Shown piece after piece: positions 44,764 to 55,626 of a DNA stretch of 64,000 nt (position 1 is its first letter; each line of letters begins with the position of its first letter). This DNA is from Hygrocybe punicea. Its lineage: Eukaryota; Basidiomycota; Agaricomycetes; Agaricales; Hygrophoraceae. The stretch spans positions 62,001-126,000 of the forward strand of contig OY744466.1 of NCBI GenBank assembly GCA_963556145.1, given 5' to 3'. Made by a program: the position numbers and the translations under genes. The notes under the pieces were generated by a model, which made no database searches, had not been told where the DNA came from, and was given only the letters and a program-made list of their open reading frames with translations.

Positions 44764-45108
44764 CTAGCCTTCCTCAATCTTCTCGGTGTCAACAACCTTA
44801 CCACGTTTCCTGCGTGATCTTACTGTGGAGGGTGCTATCCACATGACTGGATCTAGCTGAAGAATCCTAGTTCCACCAATTGTGGGATGGTAGACACGCT
44901 TTGAAGGGTCAACCTCCTTCCAATCTTCTACAGACCGAACGTAGAGCTGCTGTTCAGCACCTCACAACCGGTATATGTCGCCTGTTGAACCAATATCATT
45001 TCCAGGTTTTTGATTGCCAGTGAAAATATTGAAATCTATAATTTCTTTCCGAACCCAGAACTTTGATTTGTAGGAAGAAGGTGCAGGGTGTTCAGAGTTG
45101 GAGTTCAT
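44764..45108 (-). pseudogene. Short gene remnant with an in-frame stop
   Basis: From an ATG at 45108 a 115-codon frame reads through to TAG at 44764-44766, except for one TGA at 44962-44964 (after GDIYRL). The text (SKFWVRKEI, GSTGDIYRL, LYVRSVEDW, RSRRKRGKV) looks coding on both sides of the stop, so a single nonsense change is the simplest reading. It resembles short proteins scattered in mushroom repeats, but I cannot name a family. Confidence 0.45.
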
Positions 45109-45320
45109 GGTGTTGCTAGTGTGATTTTAGCAAGGTAACAAAATGATCATGTGCATTTTATTTTTTGATTCCCTGGCTCAGGGCTGTTGTGAAACTTATT
45201 ATCTTAGGTAAATTACACAAAAAAGGTATACACAAAAAAAGTATAGACAAACATTATTAAAGATTTTATCATAGATTGGTCGCATTGAACATCAAGCTTC
45301 ACATAAAATGATAAGTTTAG
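45109..45320. other. No gene; AT-rich
   Basis: Short AT-rich spacer with small A-runs. No feature seen. Confidence 0.5.
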
Positions 45321-45465
45321 AGTTGCAACGCCCGTTGCATGCTTTGCAACGCCCGTTGCATGCTTTGCAACGCCCGTTGCATGCCTTGCAAAGCCCGTTG
45401 CATGCCTTGCAACACCCGTTGCATGATTTGCAACACCCATTGCATGATTTGCAATGCTTGTTGCA
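45321..45465. repeat. 21-bp tandem array with palindromic TTGCAACGCCCGTTGCA core
   Basis: About seven units of GCAACGCCCGTTGCATGCTTT with increasing change to the right (GCCC to ACCC, TGCTTT to TGATTT). Each unit carries an inverted TGCAA / TTGCA pair. Confidence 0.9.
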
Positions 45466-45679
45466 GAGATGGTTAGCAGTTGGAGAATCAGTCTGAAAAT
45501 GCCTGGCTGGTCTGGTGGAGCATCGTTGCCTGACTGTAGATGTCCCCTCCCTTCCTTATTCTTGAATAACTGTAAATTACACAATGCCTGGATGCTCTCA
45601 TCAATTCTTAAGGACTCCATTAGTTCAATGTGGTCCTTTGATTTCACTTCCAGTTGTACTGCTATGACCAGTCACAAGT

Positions 45680-45715
45680 GTGACATCACGTCTGGGCACC
45701 CAGACGTGACGTCAC
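45680..45715. repeat. 17-bp-arm palindrome at the left edge of copy 3
   Basis: GTGACATCACGTCTGGG and CCCAGACGTGACGTCAC are inverted copies (16 of 17) around a 2-nt loop. The right arm contains TGACGTCA, the consensus CRE/ATF site. It lies 29 bp before the start of the 5'-truncated element copy. Confidence 0.75.
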
Positions 45716-45743
45716 AAGTGTGATGTCACAGCTGGTGATCATT

Positions 45744-46694
45744 GTGACTCGCCTCCCTGGAAGTTGGTTGTTCAAGCCATTCAAGACTCACTGGAGACGA
45801 TGTTGAAGGCTTGGGAATGGAGTGCCATGTATGACCAGCACGCCCAGGCCAATGATCTATTTATCAGAATGACAGTCGATCTCTGGCTTACCGTGGTGGA
45901 CGATGCATGTATGGTCTACCTCCCAAGCCCACCACCCTTCAACAAGCCATGGAATGTTGGACGGTACAAGCCATCCAGGCATCTTTTCGTAATTGCATGT
46001 TCGTGGCTTCAAGAATCTTCAAGGTGCAAAGACGGGACAAAAACAGTCTTCTTTTTGCTCCATGCTCTCCATCTTTTTCCCAGCTCCCCATGCTGGTTTC
46101 AATGCCAACTCTGTTTGGCAGCCATTGATGGATAAGGGTTACATTGGGGAATATCATCATCTGTGCAAGACCCTCTCTGAGCGTTGTCTCCTCGAGATTA
46201 AGACGGGGCTTGGCATCATCTTTGCTCACCTTCAGTGTCTTCCTGTCAGCAAATGATGCCAGGAAGGTGGAAGGAGATGCGGAACGATATGGAAAACACG
46301 CAACGGTTACATTGAGCTGGTGACCAACTCCAGATACTACAAGCTGGTGAGGATTGGGAATGCCACCAGAGAGAAGAAACTAGTGAGAAGGAGGGTAAAG
46401 GCTTCCACAGCTGTGATAGCTGCCAAATTGGATCAAGAGCATCGTGGAATCCCATACAAAGTAAGCAGACGTGAATACAGGGATCGTCAAAAGTCCTGGA
46501 AGAAGGCAAATTTCCGTAAGCCTCCAGCAAGAAGACAGGAGGTCCAATCTGAGGAGAGCAGTGTCGGTGAAAGCAATGGTGATTCCACTGATGACAGTGA
46601 TGATATGGAACAGGATGATGGTGGCAGTGGGAGTTCAGAGAGTGAGAAGAGTGGTGATACATGTTCAGAGAATGATGAGACAGGTTCAGAGTAG
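45744..46694 (+). pseudogene. C-terminal fragment of the giant protein gene, frameshifted
   Basis: Corresponds to 25311-26251. One base is missing at the DDAMYG region (GATGCATG here against GATGCCATG in copy A), with further changes near 46000 and a stop at 46254-46256, so the frame is broken. The Ser/Asp-rich C-terminal tail is kept and slightly longer (adds MEQD). Confidence 0.8.
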
Positions 46695-46734
46695 TAGTGT
46701 CTAGACAGTCAGCAGCATGAAAATACTTGTCCTA

Positions 46735-47674
46735 GAGGGTATTGAACCATTAGATATCAATGGAATCATCTTCAAGACGGTTTTATGAATGTATTGTTGA
46801 GATATAGCAATGTCCTCCTTGTACCCCCTGTTATAGCACAGGTTCTTGGCCAGCTAGGAACCTCAAATCACTTTTCCTAGAGGTTATTTCACCATGGGAT
46901 CTCAATGGAGTCATCTCCGGGTCCATTTTGTGCATGCATTCTTGAGATATAGCAATGTGCTCCTCATACCCCCCTGCCATAGCACAGGTTCCTGGCCAGC
47001 TAGCAACCTCAAATCATTTGTTCTAGGCTATTTGATCACCACATTCTGTACAAATGATCTCCTGGATACTTTGGTGAATGCATTCTTGAGATACACCAAT
47101 GTGCTCGTCATACCCCTCTGGCATAGCACAGGTTCCTGGCTGGCTAGTGACACCAAATCACTTGTACTAGGGGTTATTTGACCATGGGATTGCAATGGAA
47201 TCATCTCCCAGACCCTTTTATGAATGTATTCTTGAGATACCGCCATGTGCTCCTCATACCCCCCTAGTATAGCACATGTTCCTGGCCAGCTAGGAACCTC
47301 TAATCACCTGTTCTGGGGGTTATTTCACCATGGGATTGCAATGGAGTCATTTCCCGGACCCTTTTATGAATGTATTCTTGAGATACAGGCATGTGCTCCT
47401 CATACCCCCCTTGTACAGCACATGTTCCTGGCCAGCTAGGAATCTGAAATCACTTGTTCTGGGGGTTATTTAACCATGGGAATGCAATGGAGCCATCTCC
47501 CGGACCCTTTTATGAATTCATTCTTGAGATATGCCCATGTGCTCCTCATACCCCCCTTGTATAGCACATGTTCCAGGGCAGCTAGTAACCTCAAATCACT
47601 TGTTCTAGGGGCTATTTGATCACCACATTCCATTGAAATGATCTTCCAGACCATTTTGTGAATGCATTCTTGAG
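46735..47674. repeat. 146-bp minisatellite (copy 3, shorter and diverged)
   Basis: The same units as in copies A and B (GCATTCTTGAGATA, TGTGCTCCTCATACCCCC, GGCCAGCTAG), about six in number. Confidence 0.85.
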
Positions 47675-47858
47675 ATATGCCAATGTGCTCCCCATACCCC
47701 CTTCTACCCCTTGTTTGCACTATAGCTCCAAAACCGGTCCGCCAATTTTGTTCAAAATTTGCACAGGACATCTCATGGGTTATATGATGACTCTAAACCA
47801 TCCCACCAAGTCAGATTTTGGTGCAAATTTTCCAATGCATTGCTACCAGGCATATATA

Positions 47859-50567
47859 ATGGAAACGTTGGAGACTTTCCAGATTCCACCTTGAATTTCC
47901 CCTTGGCAGATGCCTTGAACCTCATCTGCTCACTGCTGAGAGCCATGTATGGATAGAACGCATCATCCATCGCCAAAAGCATTGCTGGGCTGACCACCTT
48001 GTTCCAAAACTGTCCCTGAATATCCCAAGGCACCATGCTCATCCATCGTCCTGTGTATTCATGCCGATGTGAGATGCGAGGAAATACCAGATACAAGTTC
48101 ATCAAGCCGGATCCATCTCCCAACTTGCCAAAGGCAACATGTGGCAGCCTGCTGAGGCGGAAAGTTTTGGTTTCGAATTCCGTTCTTGGGCCCAGAGACT
48201 CCTTATCTTCTTGAGACTGAGGCAAGAGTAGTTCCACGTAAACATGGTTGTGCTTGGAAATTGGAGCCTTGTGACGGATTTGCGGCAAAGTAAAGATGTT
48301 GATCGCGTGTTTGAACTCAGGCTCCGTTGTCACCCAAATCAAGCTGTCGATGTCCCAGGACACAACAATTTCCTCCGGCTTGACAGCATCTCTCCCCAAG
48401 TCCAACCGCACGTGTAAGCCCTCTGAAGTTAGACCCGTCAGGAAGACATCCAGGTTCCCTGCATGCTGAGCCTCCTCAATCATCTCAGCTGCACCCATGA
48501 TGCAGCTGTCATCACACTCCATATCGTCCTCGTGGTCATTCAGAGGTGGTGTGGCAAGGCCAACAGGCATCAAATGTTCCTTGACCAGAACAGGAGGGCG
48601 ATTGAAAAACCGATGAGAATATGATGGCAATAACCGCCAACCATAGTCTTTGTACATGGTCCATGGACTTTTGACAATCCGATTTGCAAGGTACACCAAA
48701 GACTGCGAGGCAAGCTGAATGATGGTGTCTGGAATGGAATCCAGTGTCTCCAGTGTCGGTCCACCCTCGTAGTCATCAAATTCATCACTGAATCGTGGCC
48801 ATAGGTTGCGAAGGCTCTGAAGAGGTGGAAGTTCTGGTGGATTTGCTGGTCGAGGGAACCATCCTAATCGAGCAATGGTCCAGTCCTGCACATGTTTTCC
48901 CTTGTTTACAACAGCAGGTGGTGGACTCTATGTAATAATACAATTTGTAAGCATTGTCTCACTGCTGAGGTGGTGGCTACTGACCTTGGAGTTATGACCA
49001 TCAGATCCACTGTCAGAGTCCTGGGTTTCATTGATGGTCTTCTTTCTCTGGTCTCCTCCTCGCACCGACAACCCATGAAGCTGGGGCTTGGCTGGCCAGC
49101 TCGCATGGTTCCTGGTTAACAGCTGTCTGCATAGAGCACATCGCTTCATTGCCCTCTGAAGGTTTTCCACTACCTCCCTCACTCTCCTTCCTGTATGGTT
49201 CTCCAGCTCATCCACCACTGCTTCCTCTGGTGCAGGAAAATTGTGATGTGCCGCATCCAAGCCGAGATAGTCGTGGTAGGCGGCAACTGCATGAACGTGG
49301 ACTTCATTTGCGATACGAATCCTCATGCTGTGGCAACATGCTAGGTTGGGCTTCTGCCACAGGCCTTCTTGGGTGCGAAAGCCACGAGTCCAGATCTCTT
49401 CAAGCACCTGACCTGTCGTGGGTCCACAGTCACGGCCATTCTGCAACCAGTTCACCTTGGAAACTGTCATCTCCGTGCACTCCCAACCATGAAGCTTCGC
49501 TAGCTTCTCCCAGATCTGTGGCCCACCCCATGCATCCCAGTCTGTGGCAACCAGCTCTGAGCCGTATGCCATGTAATTCATCCCCAGAACATGGACCCTT
49601 TGCTCTTCTGGTTGCCAGTATACCACACAGTAGTGATTACCTCCTCGGTACTCCCCTTTCTCATTCAGACTTCGCCCCGTGTTTAACATCCCAACAAGTG
49701 GAGCCAGCTCACATGGTTCTTCCAGTGGCAAGTGGTAGGTTTCACGGAATTGCCGAATTTCAACATCCGTTATGGTTTCCAGCATCCACCAGTTGAATGA
49801 AATGTATCGTCCCACCGGGCATCCGAGCTCAAGCCAAAGGTGAGACAACCAGAAGTCCAGCAGTAACCCATCTAGCCATGTGCGATCTTTGAGTGTCGAC
49901 AACTGAAGCAGAGCTCCACCCCATTTAAGGGGATGTAGCAACTCCAATGCTGAATAATGAACACATTGTGATAAGATGATTGAGGTTTTCAGAGTGGATG
50001 ACTGACCAAGAACTGATGGACCTACAACCTCCTGATCAGGTGGGTCATTCCCTTCTGCAGCTGGTACAGCTGGTGCAGGTTCATATGAACTGTTGGACCC
50101 AGTCCCATCTTCACTCTCAGGGATTGACTGTGAAGCCTCATCAGATGAAACATAAATGGGGACAGGTGGTGTTGACTGCGATGGAACTGCAGGGTGTTGA
50201 CTAGGGGAGTTGCACCCAGATGCAACAGATACATCTTCTGGTGTTGATGGCTGAAGGTTTCAGTTTGAGCATGGAAAATCTGAAACAAGATCAAGCTACC
50301 AACAGGACTGTCAAACCATCGTGCTTGACCTTCATCTTCACATGTCTATGATAATGAGAAAATGAGCGAGAGCAATCACCAGACAATTCTGAAACAATAC
50401 TCCACCGGAAATGTAACCCCTACAAAGGTCGACTGTAAGCTTGCCATGTTCATTTGTAAACTTGCCAAGTTGGCCTCCAACTCATTTGTTTCGGGCTGGG
50501 ATTCTTCATCCAGCAACTGTTCAAGGGTTGCAAGACTATTTTGAAGTTCGGTGAGATCTGTTAACAT
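47859..50567 (-). pseudogene. Giant Ulp1-type protease gene, diverged family, 3'-truncated
   Basis: Homologue of 21557-26251 on the opposite strand. The start region (ATG at 50567) encodes TDLTELQNSLATLEQLLDEE, probably coiled coil. A Ser/Pro-rich part and the protease follow: WLDGLLLDFWL, His in NHYCVVYW, VLGM where Asp is usual, WGGPQIWEKL, and Cys in QNGRDCGP. After a CALC..L cluster, a 59-nt intron (about 48931-48989) joins CWDIDSLIWVT-type, HNHVYVELLLP and GDGSGLMNLYLVFPR segments. Homology stops at 47859, where the terminus of the third element copy begins; the last codons read into that element. About the last third of the protein is missing. No internal stop was seen before the break. 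Confidence 0.7.
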
Positions 50568-50811
50568 GGTACTCGAGCTGTCTGTGGTTTTAATTTGTTG
50601 TGTCAATTGTCAATTGGAAGGCTATATATTGGCTGGGCCATGAGGCTCAGGCACCAGATTAGGGCATGAGGCTAAGCATGAGATTAGGGCATGAGGCTAG
50701 GCACCATCATCACCTGTCCATTCAATTTCATATTTGATCAGACTGGTGCCTGAATTTGATATTGGTGAAAATCCCCTATAAAAGACCCATCTATCCGGGA
50801 TATAATTATCA

Positions 50812-52062
50812 ATGGCCTCCCAAAGCAACCTTGCGGTTTTCCACCAAAGACGTCTGGCTCCTGCTGGAAAGCCTCCAACACATGCTCAGTATGCTAAGAT
50901 GAAAACTTGGGCCTCATATCGTGGCAAGTTGAGATTCACATTTATTTGGAAAACCTTACATGACAATGTTTCAACCTTAGTTGTAGATGAAGGTGATGAG
51001 ACAGTGAACTTTGTTCGAAAAGACACGTAAGAACGTCATGCGCAATGGTTATACATTGATCTGAGCTCATCCTTTCCCCAAGTGTGGCAATCATCCCACC
51101 AGAGACAGAGTATGCTACTCTTCCTCCTCGACGGCCGGATGGACATCTTCATCCAGATTGCTATTGGTATGGGACCATTGAGGATCTCAGAGCCTCACCT
51201 GAGGGTGATGATGGTGAACCCCCTGAGCTGTGGGCAAAGGTGTCCTGGTTTTACACCCAACAGCACATTCAGGATGTGAAGTTAAGTAAAAGGCTGAAAA
51301 GGAAGCTGCTTGCCTTGCTGTAAGATTTATTCATCTGCCATCATAGTCTTGGATTGAATCATCCATTCTCTTCAGTCCATTTGAGCAGATGAGCTCTACT
51401 GAGCTCATCAAGAGCAATCATGATCAAATCATTCCTGCTCTAAGTATTGAATGTGAGCTTACCTTGATGGTTGTATTTCTTCACATTGAACACATGGATT
51501 ATCCTTGCCAGCCCCCATGAAAATTCCTTACTTTGATGACAGGCGATCCAACAGTCGGGAAGTTGGTGTTGGTGCATGGTTTTGGCGGTTTGAGGTCAAC
51601 TTCCTAAACAAGAATCTTGAGGTGATGGTGAGTGGCTAAACATGGCAGTGAAAGCTGTTATTAACTGAAGGACTTGCTGCTCAGAGGATTCAGAAAGGCT
51701 GTTGCAAGAGAGTCTACAGTCCAAGCAAGGATCTCCAACGTTTTTGCGTTTACTGTGAAGAATGGCTTCATGAGGGATGCCTCACAGGGCCCATTGAAGT
51801 GACACTTCGGGAGCTGAATGATTTGGATAAGTTGACACAGAGCGTGCCAATTTTCAGGGGTTCAAATGGCCAAGGTCGGGATCAGCAGAAGGACTGGCAT
51901 GTGGCTGGTACTGGACGAAAGATTGAGAAGGCTCGTGACTGGGCTGATAAAGAGGTGGCTCCAAATGATTGGAGACAGTTGCTGGGTGCAGAGTTTGTGG
52001 ATGAGATGATCCAGACACAGTGGGACTGTTATGAATGTCCTACATGTCTTAACCAGATGTGA
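50812..52062 (+). CDS. BAH-PHD chromatin-reader-like protein, diverged family
   Basis: Homologue of 20226-21471. It starts MASQSNLAVFHQRRLAP, and exons join at GTAAG..AG introns. BAH landmarks are CYWYGTIEDLR, AKVSWFYTQQHI, and ELIKSNHDQIIPALSIE; a further segment (PYFDDRRS, GAWFWRFEVNF) matches the LHFDD segment of the other copy. The PHD-like part is GCCKR, FCVYC, HEGC and YECPTC, ending at the TGA before 52063. Transcribed away from the Ulp1-type gene, with 245 bp between their starts, so they may share a promoter. No break seen; possibly functional. Confidence 0.7.
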
Positions 52063-52440
52063 ACTATTGCCAGTACACTTGTAATTCATTCATGATCAAC
52101 ACCATTGTGATGAAATTTAGATTTACAAATATCTCATACAGACAATCATGACCAGTGGAGTGGAATTAGGCACTGTTGAAGACTCCATGGCCACAAGTAC
52201 ACTTTAGATGGTGACCAGAGTTGAATACATGTATCAATAAAAGAGTCTATAGAGGCACATAAAGTGCAGAATGACCACAGTACAGTTATGAGAATTGAGG
52301 CCAGAAGGAGTCTCATAACCCATATCAGACAAGTAAACATGACCAAACAACTTGATTATGAATCATAATTGATGCCATCATCACATGATAATTAGAAGCC
52401 AAACTCGGACTAATTTCCCACATTAACACAGATTCCCCCC
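52063..52440. other. Downstream region of the BAH-PHD gene
   Basis: No gene. AT-rich with no repeat noted. Confidence 0.5.
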
Positions 52441-52575
52441 CAACTTGCATGGACTCTTTCTCCATAACTGGTCCGCCGATTTCTTAGAAAATTGGTACAG
52501 AGCACCTCAGTAGTGTACCCAATGGATTGCCAACTTAAATCTGCAACAATTTCATGTCCCAGACTTGTATATATA
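52441..52575 (+). mobile_element. Probable right terminus of the diverged element family
   Basis: AACTGGTCCGCCGAT..TTAGAAAATTGGTACAGAGCACCTCA..TGTACCCAATGG lines up with the AACCGGTCCGCCAAT..TTCAAAATTTGCACAGGACATCTCA part of the other terminus. It has its own inverted pair (ATTGGTAC / GTACCCAAT) and ends in CTTGTATATATA. So both families share a related right end. Confidence 0.5.
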
Positions 52576-52592
52576 TACATAGAAGACCGGTA

Positions 52593-52890
52593 TAATGTGG
52601 TTCGGTGCTGACTAAGCAGGTCACCGTCTTGCACATGGCCAGGGTGACTCCAGGGTGACCGGGTGGCTGCAGGGTGAACCGGTGCGTGTACCTGTTTGCT
52701 TGGCTGGAGAATCTTGACCGTGGACCCCGAAAACCCCCCGGCGAATGTTGTTCGGTGCTGACCAAGCAAGTTCCCGTCTCAGAAATGGCCAGGGTGACCG
52801 CAGGGTGACCGCGTCGTGACTGGGGTGAACCGCTGCGCGTGCATGTTTGCTTGGCTGGCGAGAATCGACCGTGGACCCTGAAAACCCCCA
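52593..52890. repeat. 150-bp tandem duplication
   Basis: TTCGGTGCTGAC(T/C)AAGCA starts at 52601 and 52751. Shared words include ATGGCCAGGGTGAC, GTTTGCTTGGCTGG and GACCGTGGACCC.GAAAACCCC. Confidence 0.85.
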
Positions 52891-52984
52891 GCCACCATAA
52901 CCCCGACGTTCCCACGCCTCCAGGTTCCTTATAAATCGTGGTTCTCTGCCAGGGTAACCAGGGTGGCCATTCCTGTGTTGCATG

Positions 52985-54437
52985 GAATCGGAATCGTGGT
53001 AGTATAAATTGATCAAGAGTGGCACATTAACTTGTTCCATGTTCATAGTAGCCAGTACATTGAGCATGCTCAATATGTGACACCCTGCTGAATTCATTTA
53101 TATATCAATCACCTCCAGTTGAGCATGCCGGGAGTGCAAAGCACCTATGAGATAAATACATGACATTTGGTGATGAACAATCTATACACAGATTGAGCAT
53201 GCTTGGCGTGTGGACATGGTGCATGATTGCATGATGAGACAACATATCCATAGATCAAGCAAGCTCATTAAAAGTTTGGATGCTCAATCCATACCTGGAC
53301 CAGGAGGTCTAGTCTATCATCTCATCCTATGATCATAGACCAAGTCCGCGGATCGAGCACGCTCGATCCGCGGACTTGTGTATGACCGTCACTGATGTTA
53401 GCCAACAGATGTGCTTAGAGGGTTGCGTGGATTGAGTGTGCTCAATGCGTGGACTTGTGTATGACCATCACTGGTGTTGGCCAACAGATGTGTTTATATG
53501 GTGCCACAAATCGAGCATGCTCGATGCGCAGACTTGTGTATCACGATGCGCCCCATAGTCTACATATTGTCAATACATTGCAGCCATGTAGATAGACACC
53601 TTTTGGGGGTATAAATGTACATTGCAGCCATGTAGATAGACACCTTTTGGCGGTATAAATGTACATTGATGTTTGATCCCACACTAGCCTAGCCCAACTT
53701 ATTTAGAGAACAGTACATATAATACTCGATCCTGGCATCGGGCATATCTGGTGTGCGGATCGAGCACACTCAATCCGCGCATCGGGCATATCTGGTACAA
53801 GAATCGAATATCTCTAGTGCGCGGATTGAGCACACTCGATCCGCGCATCAAGCATATCTGGTCTGTCAATTGAGTATCTCTAGTGCACGGATCAAGTATG
53901 CTCGCTTCACGGACCAAGTATACTCGCACCAGGTTACTCAATTAATGGACCAGATATACTCGATGCACGGATCGAGCACACTCGATCCGTGCACTAGAGA
54001 TACTCAATTCATGGCCCAGATATGCTCGTTGCGCGGATCGAGTGTGCTCGGTCCGTGTGCTCGATTCGCAGACTAAGTGTGTTCATTGTGCGGTGCATTT
54101 GTGCTCCATCTACACTTACATAGGTGACTCTTCATGTAACTGTTTCACCACTACTTTAGCTTCATGCGATTCGATACATAAATGCCAGATCGGCTGAGTC
54201 TTGACGATCTCCTCTCACGTTATCACGTGCAACGAGCCTGCTCGGTCCACAGCGCATACAATTCAATAGACTCACAAGCACGCCAACAAGGCATCCTCAA
54301 GAGACGCATCATATGCCATATCATTTTGATCCATTGCAGGCATCTGGATACACACTGGTTGGGGGTAGAAATCTACATCAATGGCTAGTCTGCCACTAGC
54401 CTACCCCAACTTATTTAGAAAACAGTATATATAATGA
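52985..54437. mobile_element. Dispersed palindrome-rich repeat, copy 2
   Basis: Copy of 7915-9540. It lacks the 281-bp hairpin but has the outer palindrome at 53341-53386. It contains an internal 60-bp duplication (TACATTGCAGCCATGTAGATAGACACCTTTTGG twice, near 53580 and 53630) and ends in CCCAACTTATTTAGAAAACAGTATATATAATGA. Confidence 0.65.
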
Positions 54438-55071
54438 GGTCAACTGGTTTACTAACTCTTCGGTTGAGTGGATCTGAGAAAATAGGGTTGGCCAAGACCT
54501 TTTGGTTGACCAACTGGCCCTCTGTATCATTGATAATCAGAGGAGTCAGTTTGATATTGATAAAAGGGTGAACTCTTGTATTTGGAAATGGCATAAGCCT
54601 GCAGCTTGGCTGGTAAGCTGGCGGAAACAAGTTCATCCAGCCTTCGAAAAGACATCAGTGTGGTGTTGTTGGTACAATAGACACCCTTGTACTCACGGAG
54701 GCTCAAAGGTGAGGATGGGCTCGAAAGCTGTTTCCGAAACCTCCTCTTCCTCTTCCCCTTCCTCAGGATTGCCCTCATGGACAACATGCAAGACCAGCTC
54801 GCATTCTGGCAAGGGTTCCAAAGAAGGCGGCGCTTACAAGACCATAAGATTGTTTAAAAAACATTGTGATTGCGAATAAAAAGCCCTATATATGACATAT
54901 ATCTTACCTATCCAGAAATTTCAGTATTTGCCAAAAAGAGACATTGGAATTACGTACAAAAGGAGTCTAAAACTGTTGAACTTGCCAACGGCTCCACTGC
55001 ATTCCGGATGAAGTCATAATGCATGGAGTGTCCCATATAATGATGAGAATCGGATACCTGGCCAGAACACC
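54438..55071. other. No gene model supported
   Basis: Short frames on both strands (54502-54879 plus, 54527-54787 minus) overlap, and I cannot decide between them. One plus-strand stretch (54778-54858) reads MDNMQDQLAFWQGFQ, possibly the last exon of an unresolved gene. Confidence 0.4.
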
Positions 55072-55503
55072 CTACACCATTGGATCTAGAACACTCTTCC
55101 CTGTGCTCAACTCCACAATACTCTGCTCAGCATGGACCACACTCTCCTCGACTGCTTGTAATTTCTTCCTCAAGAAGGACATCAACACCAAAGTAAAGTA
55201 TAGTTGTGTTCGAACGAATTGCTCTTCCGCTTTGCACATTTCGCGACGCGCATGAGCAAGATTATTCGTTATTGCGGACACAGCAGGGTCTGCCATAGCC
55301 TTGTCCAGAGTGAGTGATTGTACTATGAATATCAACAAGGAGATACTCACGTCCAGCTGTGATGCTGGATTGCTGATGGCATCGGCACAAGAAAGCTCGT
55401 GTATCCAAGATTCAATGCGATTGCTTGTTGAATGGTATTGCGAAGCACGGAGTGATTCTTGTATCGACATGAAGGGTATTCCAGACTTTTGTATATGACC
55501 CAT
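55072..55503 (-). CDS. Unknown helical protein, two exons
   Basis: The frame from the ATG at 55503 (MGHIQKSGIPFMSIQESL) reads to SQLD. A GTGAGT..AAG intron (about 55303-55350) can be removed to join MADPAVSAITNNLAHARREMCKAEEQFV and FLRKKLQAVEESVVHAEQSIVEL. The second part is strongly helical, possibly coiled coil. The end is uncertain because another GT donor lies near the stop. No family recognised. It lies just outside the left inverted repeat of the 55.5-61.1 kb element. Confidence 0.4.
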   Translation of the reverse strand: MGHIQKSGIPFMSIQESLRASQYHSTSNRIESWIHELSCADAISNPASQLDVSISLLIFIVQSLTLDKAMADPAVSAITNNLAHARREMCKAEEQFVRTQLYFTLVLMSFLRKKLQAVEESVVHAEQSIVELSTGKSVLDPMV

Positions 55504-55626
55504 TTTCTTCTGGGATCACAATTCACGTGACGTGTTCCATGCAAGGGTTTTCCCGATGAGGAAAACCCTTCGTATGACCAAATTTCCCAAAATCCTCTTG
55601 CCCAAGATCACGTGGCATCAACTATC

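Larger units (their letters stand above)
45744..47858 (+). mobile_element. 5'-truncated third copy of the large element
   Basis: Begins at the equivalent of 25311 in copy A (GTGACTCGCCTCCCTGGAAG) and runs through the end of gene 4 and the minisatellite to the terminus CAGGCATATATA at 47847-47858. It is diverged by several percent, so it is an older insertion than copies A and B. Confidence 0.85.

Noticed and set aside
45321..45465. CRISPR-like array
   Set aside because: Units are contiguous 21-mers with no spacers, in a eukaryotic genome.
45744..47858. LINE-type retrotransposition as the cause of 5'-truncated copies
   Set aside because: No reverse transcriptase was seen and genomic copies keep introns; 3'-anchored truncation alone is not enough.
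49149..49796. 215-aa plus-strand frame
   Set aside because: It lies antisense to the well-supported Ulp1-type exon and shows no family features; a shadow frame.
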